The translations under genes were made by a program, and so were the position numbers. Under the pieces are notes generated by a model that was not told the DNA's origin, did no database searches, and saw only the letters and a program-made list of their open reading frames with translations. A DNA stretch of 5,777 nt from Alphaproteobacteria bacterium UBA1218 (GTDB lineage: Bacteria; Pseudomonadota; Alphaproteobacteria; Rs-D84), in assembly GCA_002309215.1 (NCBI GenBank), contig DBXG01000012.1, forward strand, positions 1 through 5,777. Direction: 5' to 3'. Each line of letters begins with the position of its first letter. Position 1 is the first letter of the stretch. Shown in pieces: positions 1-5,697 of this stretch.

Positions 1-380
1 ATATCTAAATCAAAAACAGATTCAATCGCTAGTGTCAGGTTTTCTGCTGTATGCAAAATATTCATGACTGCGTCATGATAAAAATTTCTGTCGATTTGCG
101 CGCGCAAAGCCTGGGTCGCTGCACCATGTGTTGCATTTAATGTGCGCCAATGAATTCCAGATTTGTCTGCTGCAAACGGCATAACACCACCAAATGCAGC
201 CATTTCAGCAACCATTTGTGATTTGCCAGGGCCACCAATCGATGGATTGCAAGACATCGCGCCAATATCACTTTCACGCATCGTGATTAATAACGTCTTG
301 GCGCCACGACGTGCAGATGCAGTTGCTGCCTCTACCCCTGCGTGTCCACCACCAATAACAATCACATCATAATTTTGCAT
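1..380 (-). CDS. mnmG: MnmG (GidA), tRNA U34 carboxymethylaminomethyl-modification enzyme, N-terminal part only
   Basis: Partial gene: 126 codons are visible and the rest lies beyond the left edge; the family is usually about 620-650 residues. In other bacteria MnmG, with MnmE, uses FAD to install the (carboxymethyl)aminomethyl group on wobble uridine 34 of several tRNAs in the cytosol. The N-terminus shows the FAD dinucleotide-binding fold: VIVIGGGHAGVEAA (residues 6-19), followed by MSCNPSIGG (42-50), a strong MnmG signature. The later conserved block is unusual: where most members have a stretch like NRSKGPAVRGPRAQADR, this one has NATHGAATQALRAQIDR (82-98), and GPGKSQMVAEM (50-60) replaces the usual GIAKGHLVxEI. 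The start is fixed by an in-frame TAA three codons upstream. No Shine-Dalgarno sequence is visible, and the acetyltransferase stop lies only 2 nt upstream, so translation is probably coupled. The family call is firm; full activity is not proven. Confidence 0.93.
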   Translation of the reverse strand, partial: MQNYDVIVIGGGHAGVEAATASARRGAKTLLITMRESDIGAMSCNPSIGGPGKSQMVAEMAAFGGVMPFAADKSGIHWRTLNATHGAATQALRAQIDRNFYHDAVMNILHTAENLTLAIESVFDLD

Positions 381-382
381 TT

Positions 383-937
383 TTATTTAGTATTTATTTT
401 TGCATACAAAGCCATATCTTCACGCTTGTTCAACATTTTGTTAAATGTCCAAGCACGCATAATACCTTCGCGTTCAAAACCGCATTTTTCAGCAGTTTTA
501 CAAGATGCAATATTTTCAATATTTGCAGTTATAACAATACGCTTGAAACCAATTTTAGAAAACTCTTGTTCGATTGCATGGACGGCCTCACTCATAAAAC
601 CTTGGCGTGCATATTTTGGATTTAACCAATATCCGATTTCACCACTTTCGTTTGACCAATCTATGGACATTAAAGTACAAATACCAACAAAAGAATTATC
701 TGCACGCAAAAATAATCCGTAATTAGCATCGGTTTGTTCTTTCCATTTTTTTTCTGCGCCACGCAAGAAATCGAATTCTTGTTCAGGTTGTCTTATGTCA
801 GCAAACGGCATAAATCTGAAATATTCACGATTTTTATCAATTATATCAAAGATTTCTTTTGCAAAATCAAAAGTCGCGACCAATGGTTTCAGATCAAGAC
901 GTGTTGTTTGTAATGTTTTGAATTCTTGTGGTTTCAT
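383..937 (-). CDS. GNAT-family N-acetyltransferase, RimJ/RimL type
   Basis: A 184-residue single-domain acetyltransferase that should transfer acetyl from acetyl-CoA to an amine; the substrate cannot be read from the sequence. It has the RimJ/RimL-like layout: TTRLDLKPL near the N-terminus (residues 11-19), the central GEIGYWLNPKYARQGFMSEA stretch (99-118) that contains the acetyl-CoA pyrophosphate-binding turn (RQGFMSEA), and the C-terminal ANIENIASCKTAEKCGFEREG region (138-158), equivalent to the common N.xS...aeklGF.xEG motif. No signal peptide or membrane segment is visible. It starts 2 nt after the fabG stop, with GGGGAG about 9 nt before the ATG supplied by the last fabG codons, so it is co-translated with fabG. 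Members of this group acetylate ribosomal proteins, other proteins or small molecules such as antibiotics. The position gives no firm hint, although mnmG directly downstream fits a translation-linked role. Confidence 0.88.
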   Translation of the reverse strand: MKPQEFKTLQTTRLDLKPLVATFDFAKEIFDIIDKNREYFRFMPFADIRQPEQEFDFLRGAEKKWKEQTDANYGLFLRADNSFVGICTLMSIDWSNESGEIGYWLNPKYARQGFMSEAVHAIEQEFSKIGFKRIVITANIENIASCKTAEKCGFEREGIMRAWTFNKMLNKREDMALYAKINTK

Positions 938-939
938 AA

Positions 940-1668
940 TTAAAATCTCCCCATGCCACCATTGACATGTATTGTTTGTCCGTTGATATAAGATGCTTCA
1001 TCGCTTGCCAAGAATACACAAGCATTTGCAACGTCGATTGGTTCGCCAAAGCGACCCGCAGGTATTTGTGATAAATAGGTTTTCTTTAATTCATCACTTA
1101 AAACATCTGTCATTGGTGTTTTTATAAAGCCGGGCGCAATACAGTTTGCTGTGATTCCACGCGAAGCAACTTCGGCAGCAATAGATTTTGTTAATGCGAT
1201 AATTCCACCCTTGGACGCAGCATAATTTGTTTGGCCAATTCCACCAACAACACCGACAATTGACGCCATGTTTATAATACGACCATATTTTTGTTTCATC
1301 ATTGGCATAATTGCTGCACGACACATCTTAAATGTTGCACGCAAATTAGTATTTATAACATCGTCAAATTGTTCATCACTCATACGCATCATCAGGGTAT
1401 CTTTTGTGATACCTGCATTATTGATTAAAACATCAATATGACCAGTCTGTTCAATTGTGTCATTAATCAATTTTTCACATGCACCGTCCACAGATAAATC
1501 AGAAACAATTTTGATAAAATCGTCATTAAAATCATTTTTCAATTTTTCAGAATTGCGACCAGATACAACAACAGTTGCGCCTGCGTTTTTCATTTGTCTG
1601 GCAATTTCGCCGCCAATCCCGCCGGTTGCACCTGTGATTAAAACAACTTTGTTTGTTAAGTCGAACAT
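940..1668 (-). CDS. fabG: 3-oxoacyl-[acyl-carrier-protein] reductase FabG
   Basis: A 242-residue short-chain dehydrogenase, close to the usual FabG length of 244-248. FabG reduces 3-oxoacyl-ACP to (3R)-hydroxyacyl-ACP with NADPH, the first reductive step of each fatty acid elongation round, in the cytosol. The Rossmann dinucleotide motif TGATGGIG is at residues 12-19, NNAG at 83-86, and the catalytic tetrad is complete: N108, S136, Y149 and K153 (YAASKGG). Typical FabG stretches include NAGITKDTLMMRM (84-96), the PG.I.T.MT substrate-loop region, and the C-terminal GQTIHVNGGM. I chose the ATG at 1666-1668, not an upstream ATG that would add 22 residues inside fabD: MFDLTNKVVLITG is the normal family N-terminus, and GGAG lies 7 nt upstream. 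It follows the fabD stop by 1 nt, so coupling is likely. Specificity for fatty acid rather than polyhydroxyalkanoate synthesis is inferred from its fabD neighbour. Confidence 0.96.
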   Translation of the reverse strand: MFDLTNKVVLITGATGGIGGEIARQMKNAGATVVVSGRNSEKLKNDFNDDFIKIVSDLSVDGACEKLINDTIEQTGHIDVLINNAGITKDTLMMRMSDEQFDDVINTNLRATFKMCRAAIMPMMKQKYGRIINMASIVGVVGGIGQTNYAASKGGIIALTKSIAAEVASRGITANCIAPGFIKTPMTDVLSDELKKTYLSQIPAGRFGEPIDVANACVFLASDEASYINGQTIHVNGGMGRF

Positions 1669-1669
1669 T

Positions 1670-2563
1670 TTATATCTCCAATTTATGTACGTTAATTTTG
1701 TCTGTAATGCGTGAAACCAAACCCACCAAAGCATTCCCAGGGCCGATTTCTGTTAAATCAGTTATACCCAAATCAACCATATTCAATACAGATTCGCGCC
1801 AACGAACACCATGCGTAATTTGATAAACCAATGATTCTTTGATTTCGTTTACATCAGTCATTGGTTGACATGTTTTGTTAGAAATCAAAGGAACAATTGG
1901 TGTTTTGATTTCTGTATTATCCAATGCGATTTGCATTTTCTCAGCAACGGGCGCCATCAATCTTGAATGTGGTGGCACAGATAACGGCAATTTCATTGCA
2001 CGTTTTGCCCCGGCCTCTTTCGCCAGTTCCATAGCGCGTTCAATTGCAACAGTTGCACCAGATATAACAATTTGCCCATCGCAATTATCATTTGCAATAT
2101 CACAAATAGCATTCGTCTGAGCTTCTGCGGTTTCACAGACTTTTTTCAATTCTTCAATATTCATACCTAAAACAACAGCCATTGCACCCTGACCTGCTGG
2201 TACAGCCTTTTGCATTTCTTCGCCACGCAGACGAACCAGTTTAATTGCATCTTCTAAAGAAAGTGCCCCGGCAACACAAAGTGCTGTATATTCGCCCAAA
2301 GAATGTCCCGCCACGTAATCAGGCTTTTTCAGATTTGCAGCACGAAACATTGCGATTGAGGTTGTCAAAATCGCAGGTTGAACATTTGCGGTCAAAGTCA
2401 AAGTTTCCATTGGGCCATTAAAAATAATGTCTGATAATTTTGTGTCCAATACAGCATCAGCCGCATCGAACACTTCGCGTGCAGCGGCATTGTTTTCATA
2501 TAAATCGTGTCCCATTCCAACGGCTTGTGCGCCTTGACCTGGGAATACATACACAGATGACAT
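1670..2563 (-). CDS. fabD: Malonyl-CoA:ACP transacylase FabD
   Basis: A 297-residue acyltransferase, slightly shorter than the roughly 309-residue E. coli protein. It moves malonyl from malonyl-CoA to the phosphopantetheine of acyl carrier protein, supplying the extender unit for fatty acid synthesis in the cytosol. The FPGQGAQ motif is at residues 7-13. The nucleophile is S88 in GHSLGEY (86-92), the carboxylate-binding arginine is probably R113 (LVRLRGEEM), and the catalytic histidine is H199 in LSVPPHS. VRWRESV and TEIGPGNAL near the C-terminus are also typical. The start is supported by AAAAGGA about 5 nt upstream and by a good promoter before it. It is the first gene of the fabD-fabG-acetyltransferase-mnmG run. 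No fabH or plsX is in view upstream, where queH of the other operon ends. Confidence 0.97.
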   Translation of the reverse strand: MSSVYVFPGQGAQAVGMGHDLYENNAAAREVFDAADAVLDTKLSDIIFNGPMETLTLTANVQPAILTTSIAMFRAANLKKPDYVAGHSLGEYTALCVAGALSLEDAIKLVRLRGEEMQKAVPAGQGAMAVVLGMNIEELKKVCETAEAQTNAICDIANDNCDGQIVISGATVAIERAMELAKEAGAKRAMKLPLSVPPHSRLMAPVAEKMQIALDNTEIKTPIVPLISNKTCQPMTDVNEIKESLVYQITHGVRWRESVLNMVDLGITDLTEIGPGNALVGLVSRITDKINVHKLEI

Positions 2564-2568
2564 AATCG

Positions 2569-2575
2569 TCCTTTT
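2569..2575 (-). promoter_or_regulatory. Ribosome binding site of fabD
   Basis: The minus strand reads AAAAGGA, then CGATT, then the fabD ATG. This is a strong Shine-Dalgarno match at normal spacing and supports the chosen start. Confidence 0.75.
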
Positions 2576-2591
2576 GTTTGTTTCGTATAAA

Positions 2592-2619
2592 ATTATAGGA
2601 AATTAAAAGCAAAAAACAA
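2592..2619 (-). promoter_or_regulatory. Probable sigma70-type promoter of the fabD operon
   Basis: On the minus strand a perfect -10 box TATAAT (2592-2597) is preceded, after a 16-nt spacer, by TTGTTT (2614-2619), a partial -35 match with the TTG core. The region upstream of the -35 is almost entirely A/T and could act as an UP element. Transcription would begin near 2585 and leave a leader of about 20 nt before the fabD ATG. This is the only clear promoter between queH and fabD and is the reason for treating the two gene groups as separate operons. It is a prediction from sequence only. Confidence 0.6.
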
Positions 2620-2621
2620 GT

Positions 2622-2644
2622 TTTTATATATTCTATATATAAAA
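2622..2644 (-). terminator. All-A/T perfect inverted repeat after queH; possible weak terminator
   Basis: TTTTATATAT and ATATATAAAA form a perfect 10-bp inverted repeat around a 3-nt loop, beginning directly after the queH TAG stop. Downstream on the minus strand is ACTTGTTTTTTGC, which is U-rich in RNA. The stem has no G-C pair, so it would be a weak terminator. It also lies just upstream of the fabD -35 box and may matter mainly as promoter-proximal A/T DNA. Confidence 0.4.
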
Positions 2645-3181
2645 CTATTTTCGCATTGAATATTCACAGCCACAATAATTCTGACGATAAAAGTCAGATT
2701 CGTGGTTTATTTCTTGGCGCAAAGATTCGTTCCATTTAATTGGTATATAGCGCACCGTCCCACAATTTTGTTCGCCTGCACAATCAACCTGGGTCTGATA
2801 TTTGTGTTTTGATACACCGAATACAGAAGCAATTGCATTAAAACCGTTTTTCAGTGCATAATCGCGCGCAAAGCAAAAACGATATGCAAAACATTTGCTG
2901 CAACGTGCCCCACGTTCTGGTTCGTTTTCAAGACCTGCGATTTCTTGCTTCCACTTGTCATGGTCATAATCGCCAACGATATATTTTACACCCATTTTTT
3001 CACAGTATTTAATTTGTTCGCCTAGACGCTTTTGATATTCAGATTCTGGAAAAATATTTGGATTGAAAAACATAACAATAAAATCGTCTAGACCGCTGAT
3101 TTCGCCGTTCACAAGTTGTTTTATGGCACCACACGAACATGGCGCACAGCAGGACATTAAAATCAAACGAATACCGGACAT
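2645..3181 (-). CDS. queH: Epoxyqueuosine reductase QueH
   Basis: A 178-residue protein of the QueH (former DUF208) family, which reduces epoxyqueuosine to queuosine, the last step in making Q at wobble position 34 of tRNAs with GUN anticodons. It is a non-homologous replacement for QueG. The sequence shows the family's cysteine layout: SCCAPCSC near the N-terminus (C11, C12, C15, C17), FFNPNIFPESEYQKR (38-52), GDYDHDKW (70-77), the central RCSKCF pair (C94, C97), and the C-terminal YRQNYCGCEYS (165-175, C170 and C172). Some of these cysteines should hold the iron-sulfur cluster known for the family. The segment VSKHKYQTQVDCAG is where many members have SPHKN. It starts 1 nt after the stop of the preceding small gene and lacks an obvious Shine-Dalgarno sequence, so coupling is likely. 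A start at Met9 is possible but would leave only one residue before the first cysteine pair. Confidence 0.93.
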   Translation of the reverse strand: MSGIRLILMSCCAPCSCGAIKQLVNGEISGLDDFIVMFFNPNIFPESEYQKRLGEQIKYCEKMGVKYIVGDYDHDKWKQEIAGLENEPERGARCSKCFAYRFCFARDYALKNGFNAIASVFGVSKHKYQTQVDCAGEQNCGTVRYIPIKWNESLRQEINHESDFYRQNYCGCEYSMRK

Positions 3182-3182
3182 T

Positions 3183-3533
3183 TTAACGTGAATATTGTTC
3201 CATTATTTTTTTAACCGCAGAGTTTGCGATGTCTAAAGATTCACAATCATCTGTATAAACATAATATTTTGAATTCTCTGTCCCTTGAACTTGTGCTTGG
3301 ATATTAAACACACCAGACGTTATGATAACCTCATCAATTTCACAGTGCGTGCGCTTCTTTTTTGTTTTGGAGCACTGTTCTTGATTTGTACATTTGTTGC
3401 ACGATAAGTCAAATAACAAAACTTGGTGTAAATCATATATCTGAACACGATTACACATAGGTTTTCTTTTTACCGATTTTGCAATTTTCTTAATTTGTTT
3501 TCTTGTGGTATTTTGTTCTATTACTTTTTTCAT
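3183..3533 (-). CDS. Cysteine-rich hypothetical protein, 116 aa, between metG and queH
   Basis: I do not recognise this protein. The reading frame is believable because its ATG overlaps the metG stop (ATGA), its stop lies 1 nt before queH, and no other frame explains the gap; GCAGG about 7 nt upstream of the ATG is a weak ribosome binding site. The first 25 residues are very basic (11 Lys/Arg). A compact cluster C45-x2-C48-x5-C54-x9-C64, interrupted by the basic run KTKKKR (56-61), looks like a small metal-binding knuckle; C27 and C97 make six cysteines in all. The C-terminal part (66-114) reads like a small alternating beta region (VIITSGVFNIQAQV, KYYVYTD) and then a helix (LDIANSAVKKIMEQY). 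There is no signal peptide or membrane segment. A nucleic-acid-binding or tRNA-related role would suit the basic, Cys-rich makeup and the neighbours, but that is inference only. Confidence 0.75.
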   Translation of the reverse strand: MKKVIEQNTTRKQIKKIAKSVKRKPMCNRVQIYDLHQVLLFDLSCNKCTNQEQCSKTKKKRTHCEIDEVIITSGVFNIQAQVQGTENSKYYVYTDDCESLDIANSAVKKIMEQYSR

Positions 3534-5509
3534 TTCAATACCTGCCCTGGTTTTTTATTGTCTGTGATTTCGTAAATGCCGTCGTCATCATCAGATATAT
3601 TTAATTCTGCGCCACTGCAAAGCATCCCTCTTGACTCTACCCCCGCCACAGAACGCGGTTTAATTGGTTTGTTTGTTTTTGGTATAATTGCCCCAACTGG
3701 TGCAAATACAGCCAACATATCTTTTCGGACATTTGGTGCACCACAAACAATATCTTGTTTTGTTTTGCCATCATCAATAGTCACAATATGCAAATCTTCA
3801 CGACTTGGGTGATTTTTGATATCAACGATTTTTACAATTATCAATTCTGGTTTATCAGATTTATTCGAATGTTTTTCGACTAATTCTTTAACCTTGTCAT
3901 CGTCAATTCTTTCGAACAAGTTTTCTGGAATTGTGAACACTGTTCCGTTTGCTATGCGGGCTTCAAATTGTTTTGGCCAAGATAAATCGTGTGTAGTCGC
4001 AAAAATATTTTGCATTTTTTCTGATGCGTTCGGAATAAACGGTGCAGATACACGCGCATAAAAATCAATCAATTGAAAACAGTTATAAAGCACGTTTTCT
4101 GCTGTATCCATCTTGCCATCTTTTACCAAAGCCCATGGTGCATTGATTGTCATATATTCATTTCCGACCGCCCACATTGAACGCAAAGCAAATATTGCGT
4201 CGCGGAATTCGCATTTTTCCAAAGCGTCAGTTAAATCTTTCAATTTTTCATCAATTTGTGTCTTTAATGTTGAATCAACTTGGGTGCCTTTTGGTACAAT
4301 ATTACCAAAGTTTTTATTTGATAATTTGCATACGCGTGATACAAAATTACCCAGCATACCATTTAAATCTTTATTTACAATGTCTGCAAAACGTTCAATT
4401 GTAAAATCTGTATCGTCTGTTTCTGGTGCAGAAGCCAACAAAGTATAACGCCAACAATCGCTTGGCGCGATATTTATTGCTTCGTCCAGGAATATTCCGC
4501 GCCCTTCTGATTTAGAAAATTTACCGCCAGCAAAGTTCAAGAAGTTCATAGATTTTAATAAATCTACGGTTTTCCAATTGTCGTTCATTGCCAACTCTTG
4601 TTCTGGGAAAAATACAGAATGGAACTTCACATTGTCTTTGCCCATAAATTGTGCGTAATAGCAATCTGGATTTTTCCACCAAGTTTCCCAATCTTTATTA
4701 GCAGCCTGGGAAATAGAAACATAGCCCCATGGTGCATCAAACCAGACATAGAAAACTTTGTTTTCATACCCTGGTTTATTGACAGGAATCCCCCAAGATA
4801 AATCACGCGTGATAGATGTGTCGTGTAAACCTTCGTTTGCCCAGCCTTTTGCAATAGCAGACGCGGTTTTTGACCATCTTGGCGCATGTTCAGACAACCA
4901 TTTTTTCCATGCACTTTCAACCTTGGATGCCAAGAAAAATAAATTTTTTGTTGGGCGGTTTTCAATATTGCTTGACCCTGAAATTGTAGATTTTGGGTTT
5001 AACAATTCTGTCGCTTCGTATATAGAACCGCATTTATCGCATTGGTCGCCACGCGCTTTGTCATAACCGCATTTGGGGCATGTTCCGACCAATTGTCTGT
5101 CTGTTAAAAATGTATTATCATCAATCGAAAAAGGTTGTACAGTTTCGCGTTCTTCGATTAAACCTTGTTCGTCAAGACGTGTGAATAAATCCTGGACCAG
5201 TTTTTCTTGTAAATCTGTGTGTGTGCGGCCATATAAATCAAAAGACAAATTGAAATCTGATACTGCGCGCAAATGCTTTTCATAATATTTATCATTGTAT
5301 TCTTTGACAGGCATTTTTTCTTTGGCAGCACCAATAATAGCAGGTGTTCCATGTTCGTCTGCACCACAAACATACAATACATCACGACCCATAGCGCGAC
5401 AAAATCTGGCATATACATCACTTGGTAGCCAGCAACCAACCAAATGCCCCAAGTGCAATTCGCCGTTTACATAAGGTAATGCAGATGTAATTAAGTATTT
5501 TTGTGCCAT
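3530..5509 (-). CDS. metG: Methionyl-tRNA synthetase MetG with C-terminal tRNA-binding domain
   Basis: A 659-residue class I aminoacyl-tRNA synthetase that charges tRNA-Met with methionine in the cytosol. The HIGH motif appears as HLGH (residues 19-22) and the KMSKS motif as KFSKS (330-334). The connective insertion carries one zinc knuckle, CPKCG...CDKCG (C144, C147, C157, C160), followed by ELLNPKSTISGS. LSWGIPV (237-243) and VFYVWFDAPWGY (252-263) are the usual active-site segments, although Trp261 stands where Ile is usual. The anticodon-binding helical domain spans roughly 360-530. Residues about 553-659 form an OB-fold tRNA-binding domain with VCGAPNVR (588-595), VAGVESRGMLCS (621-632) and LNISDDDDGI (636-645); this pattern is that of the PheT domain rather than the common MetG tail. 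The start has AAAGGA 8 nt upstream. The stop overlaps the next gene in ATGA, so metG heads a three-gene operon. Confidence 0.96.
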   Translation of the reverse strand: MAQKYLITSALPYVNGELHLGHLVGCWLPSDVYARFCRAMGRDVLYVCGADEHGTPAIIGAAKEKMPVKEYNDKYYEKHLRAVSDFNLSFDLYGRTHTDLQEKLVQDLFTRLDEQGLIEERETVQPFSIDDNTFLTDRQLVGTCPKCGYDKARGDQCDKCGSIYEATELLNPKSTISGSSNIENRPTKNLFFLASKVESAWKKWLSEHAPRWSKTASAIAKGWANEGLHDTSITRDLSWGIPVNKPGYENKVFYVWFDAPWGYVSISQAANKDWETWWKNPDCYYAQFMGKDNVKFHSVFFPEQELAMNDNWKTVDLLKSMNFLNFAGGKFSKSEGRGIFLDEAINIAPSDCWRYTLLASAPETDDTDFTIERFADIVNKDLNGMLGNFVSRVCKLSNKNFGNIVPKGTQVDSTLKTQIDEKLKDLTDALEKCEFRDAIFALRSMWAVGNEYMTINAPWALVKDGKMDTAENVLYNCFQLIDFYARVSAPFIPNASEKMQNIFATTHDLSWPKQFEARIANGTVFTIPENLFERIDDDKVKELVEKHSNKSDKPELIIVKIVDIKNHPSREDLHIVTIDDGKTKQDIVCGAPNVRKDMLAVFAPVGAIIPKTNKPIKPRSVAGVESRGMLCSGAELNISDDDDGIYEITDNKKPGQVLK

Positions 5510-5517
5510 TTGTCGTG

Positions 5518-5523
5518 TCCTTT
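5518..5523 (-). promoter_or_regulatory. Ribosome binding site of metG
   Basis: The minus strand reads AAAGGA, then CACGACAA, then the metG ATG: a clear Shine-Dalgarno sequence 8 nt from the start codon. It lies about 12 nt after the terminator-like hairpin of the leader, so formation of that hairpin would decide whether this site is transcribed. Confidence 0.75.
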
Positions 5524-5535
5524 TTTATAAATAAA

Positions 5536-5550
5536 CGCCCAAAACGGGCG
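5536..5550 (-). terminator. Terminator-like hairpin in the metG leader (possible attenuator)
   Basis: The minus strand reads CGCCC-GTTTT-GGGCG, a 5-bp all-GC stem, followed by TTTATTTAT, which is U-rich in RNA. The order stem then U tract fits minus-strand transcription only. It ends about 26 nt before the metG ATG, leaving no room for a promoter, so it either ends the tRNA-Val transcript with some read-through or attenuates metG. A second stem competes for the same CCC (see 5544-5564). The stem is short for a strong terminator. Confidence 0.45.
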
Positions 5551-5564
5551 CTATCAATTCCCGT
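5544..5564 (-). promoter_or_regulatory. Alternative hairpin overlapping the metG leader terminator (possible antiterminator)
   Basis: On the minus strand ACGGG (from 5564 to 5560) can pair with CCCGT (from 5548 to 5544) across an 11-nt loop. The CCC it uses is also the left arm of the CGCCC/GGGCG terminator-like stem, so the two structures exclude each other, and this one would form first during transcription. The arrangement resembles an antiterminator-terminator pair, but with only five base pairs chance is possible. I see no known riboswitch or T-box core, nor a clear leader peptide. Confidence 0.3.
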
Positions 5565-5597
5565 AATGTTTTTGATAAAGATTATTTATACATTCGC

Positions 5598-5626
5598 ATT
5601 TTATATTATTCTAATGTTTTTGTCCG
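5598..5626 (-). promoter_or_regulatory. Weak candidate promoter for metG
   Basis: On the minus strand TAAAAT (5598-5603, five of six to TATAAT) lies 17 nt after CGGACA (5621-5626, four of six to TTGACA). Transcription would begin near 5591 and give a leader of about 80 nt containing the two competing hairpins. The -35 part lies in one arm of the palindromic element. The region is A/T-rich, so other -10-like strings such as TATAAA nearby are also possible. Confidence 0.3.
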
Positions 5627-5651
5627 CCTTCGTTAAAACTACGGCGGGACA
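5621..5651. repeat. Imperfect palindromic element between tRNA-Val and metG
   Basis: TGTCCGCC (5621-5628) and GGCGGGACA (5643-5651) are inverted repeats with one bulged base, around a loop in which CGT and ACG can also pair. It is much more G+C-rich than the surrounding A/T DNA. Neither strand has a U tract after it, so it is not a standard terminator. The CCGCCTTCG...CGGCGG form resembles dispersed palindromic repeats of bacterial genomes, but only one copy is in this window. Confidence 0.5.
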
Positions 5652-5697
5652 CCCACTTTTCTTAATTGTGTGCTGCGCACGCAATAACGAAAACTGG

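Noticed and set aside
163..722. Plus-strand open frames opposite mnmG and the acetyltransferase
   Set aside because: They lie antisense to genes with clear family motifs and show no recognisable domain or ribosome binding site.
1669..1734. N-terminal extension of fabG by 22 residues from an upstream ATG at 1732-1734
   Set aside because: The extension lies wholly within fabD, does not look like FabG, and the internal ATG at 1666-1668 has a good Shine-Dalgarno sequence and the normal family N-terminus.
3576..5285. Several plus-strand open frames and minus-strand off-frame reads across metG
   Set aside because: All overlap the well-supported metG frame and translate to low-complexity or non-protein-like sequence; they are shadows.
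5668..5682. Small hairpin GTGC-TGC-GCAC downstream of tRNA-Val, considered as a tRNA terminator
   Set aside because: The stem is only about 4 bp on the minus strand and is not followed by a U tract.
5510..5697. T-box or SAM riboswitch upstream of metG
   Set aside because: I could not find a T-box core sequence or the conserved SAM-riboswitch core; only two short competing stems are visible.
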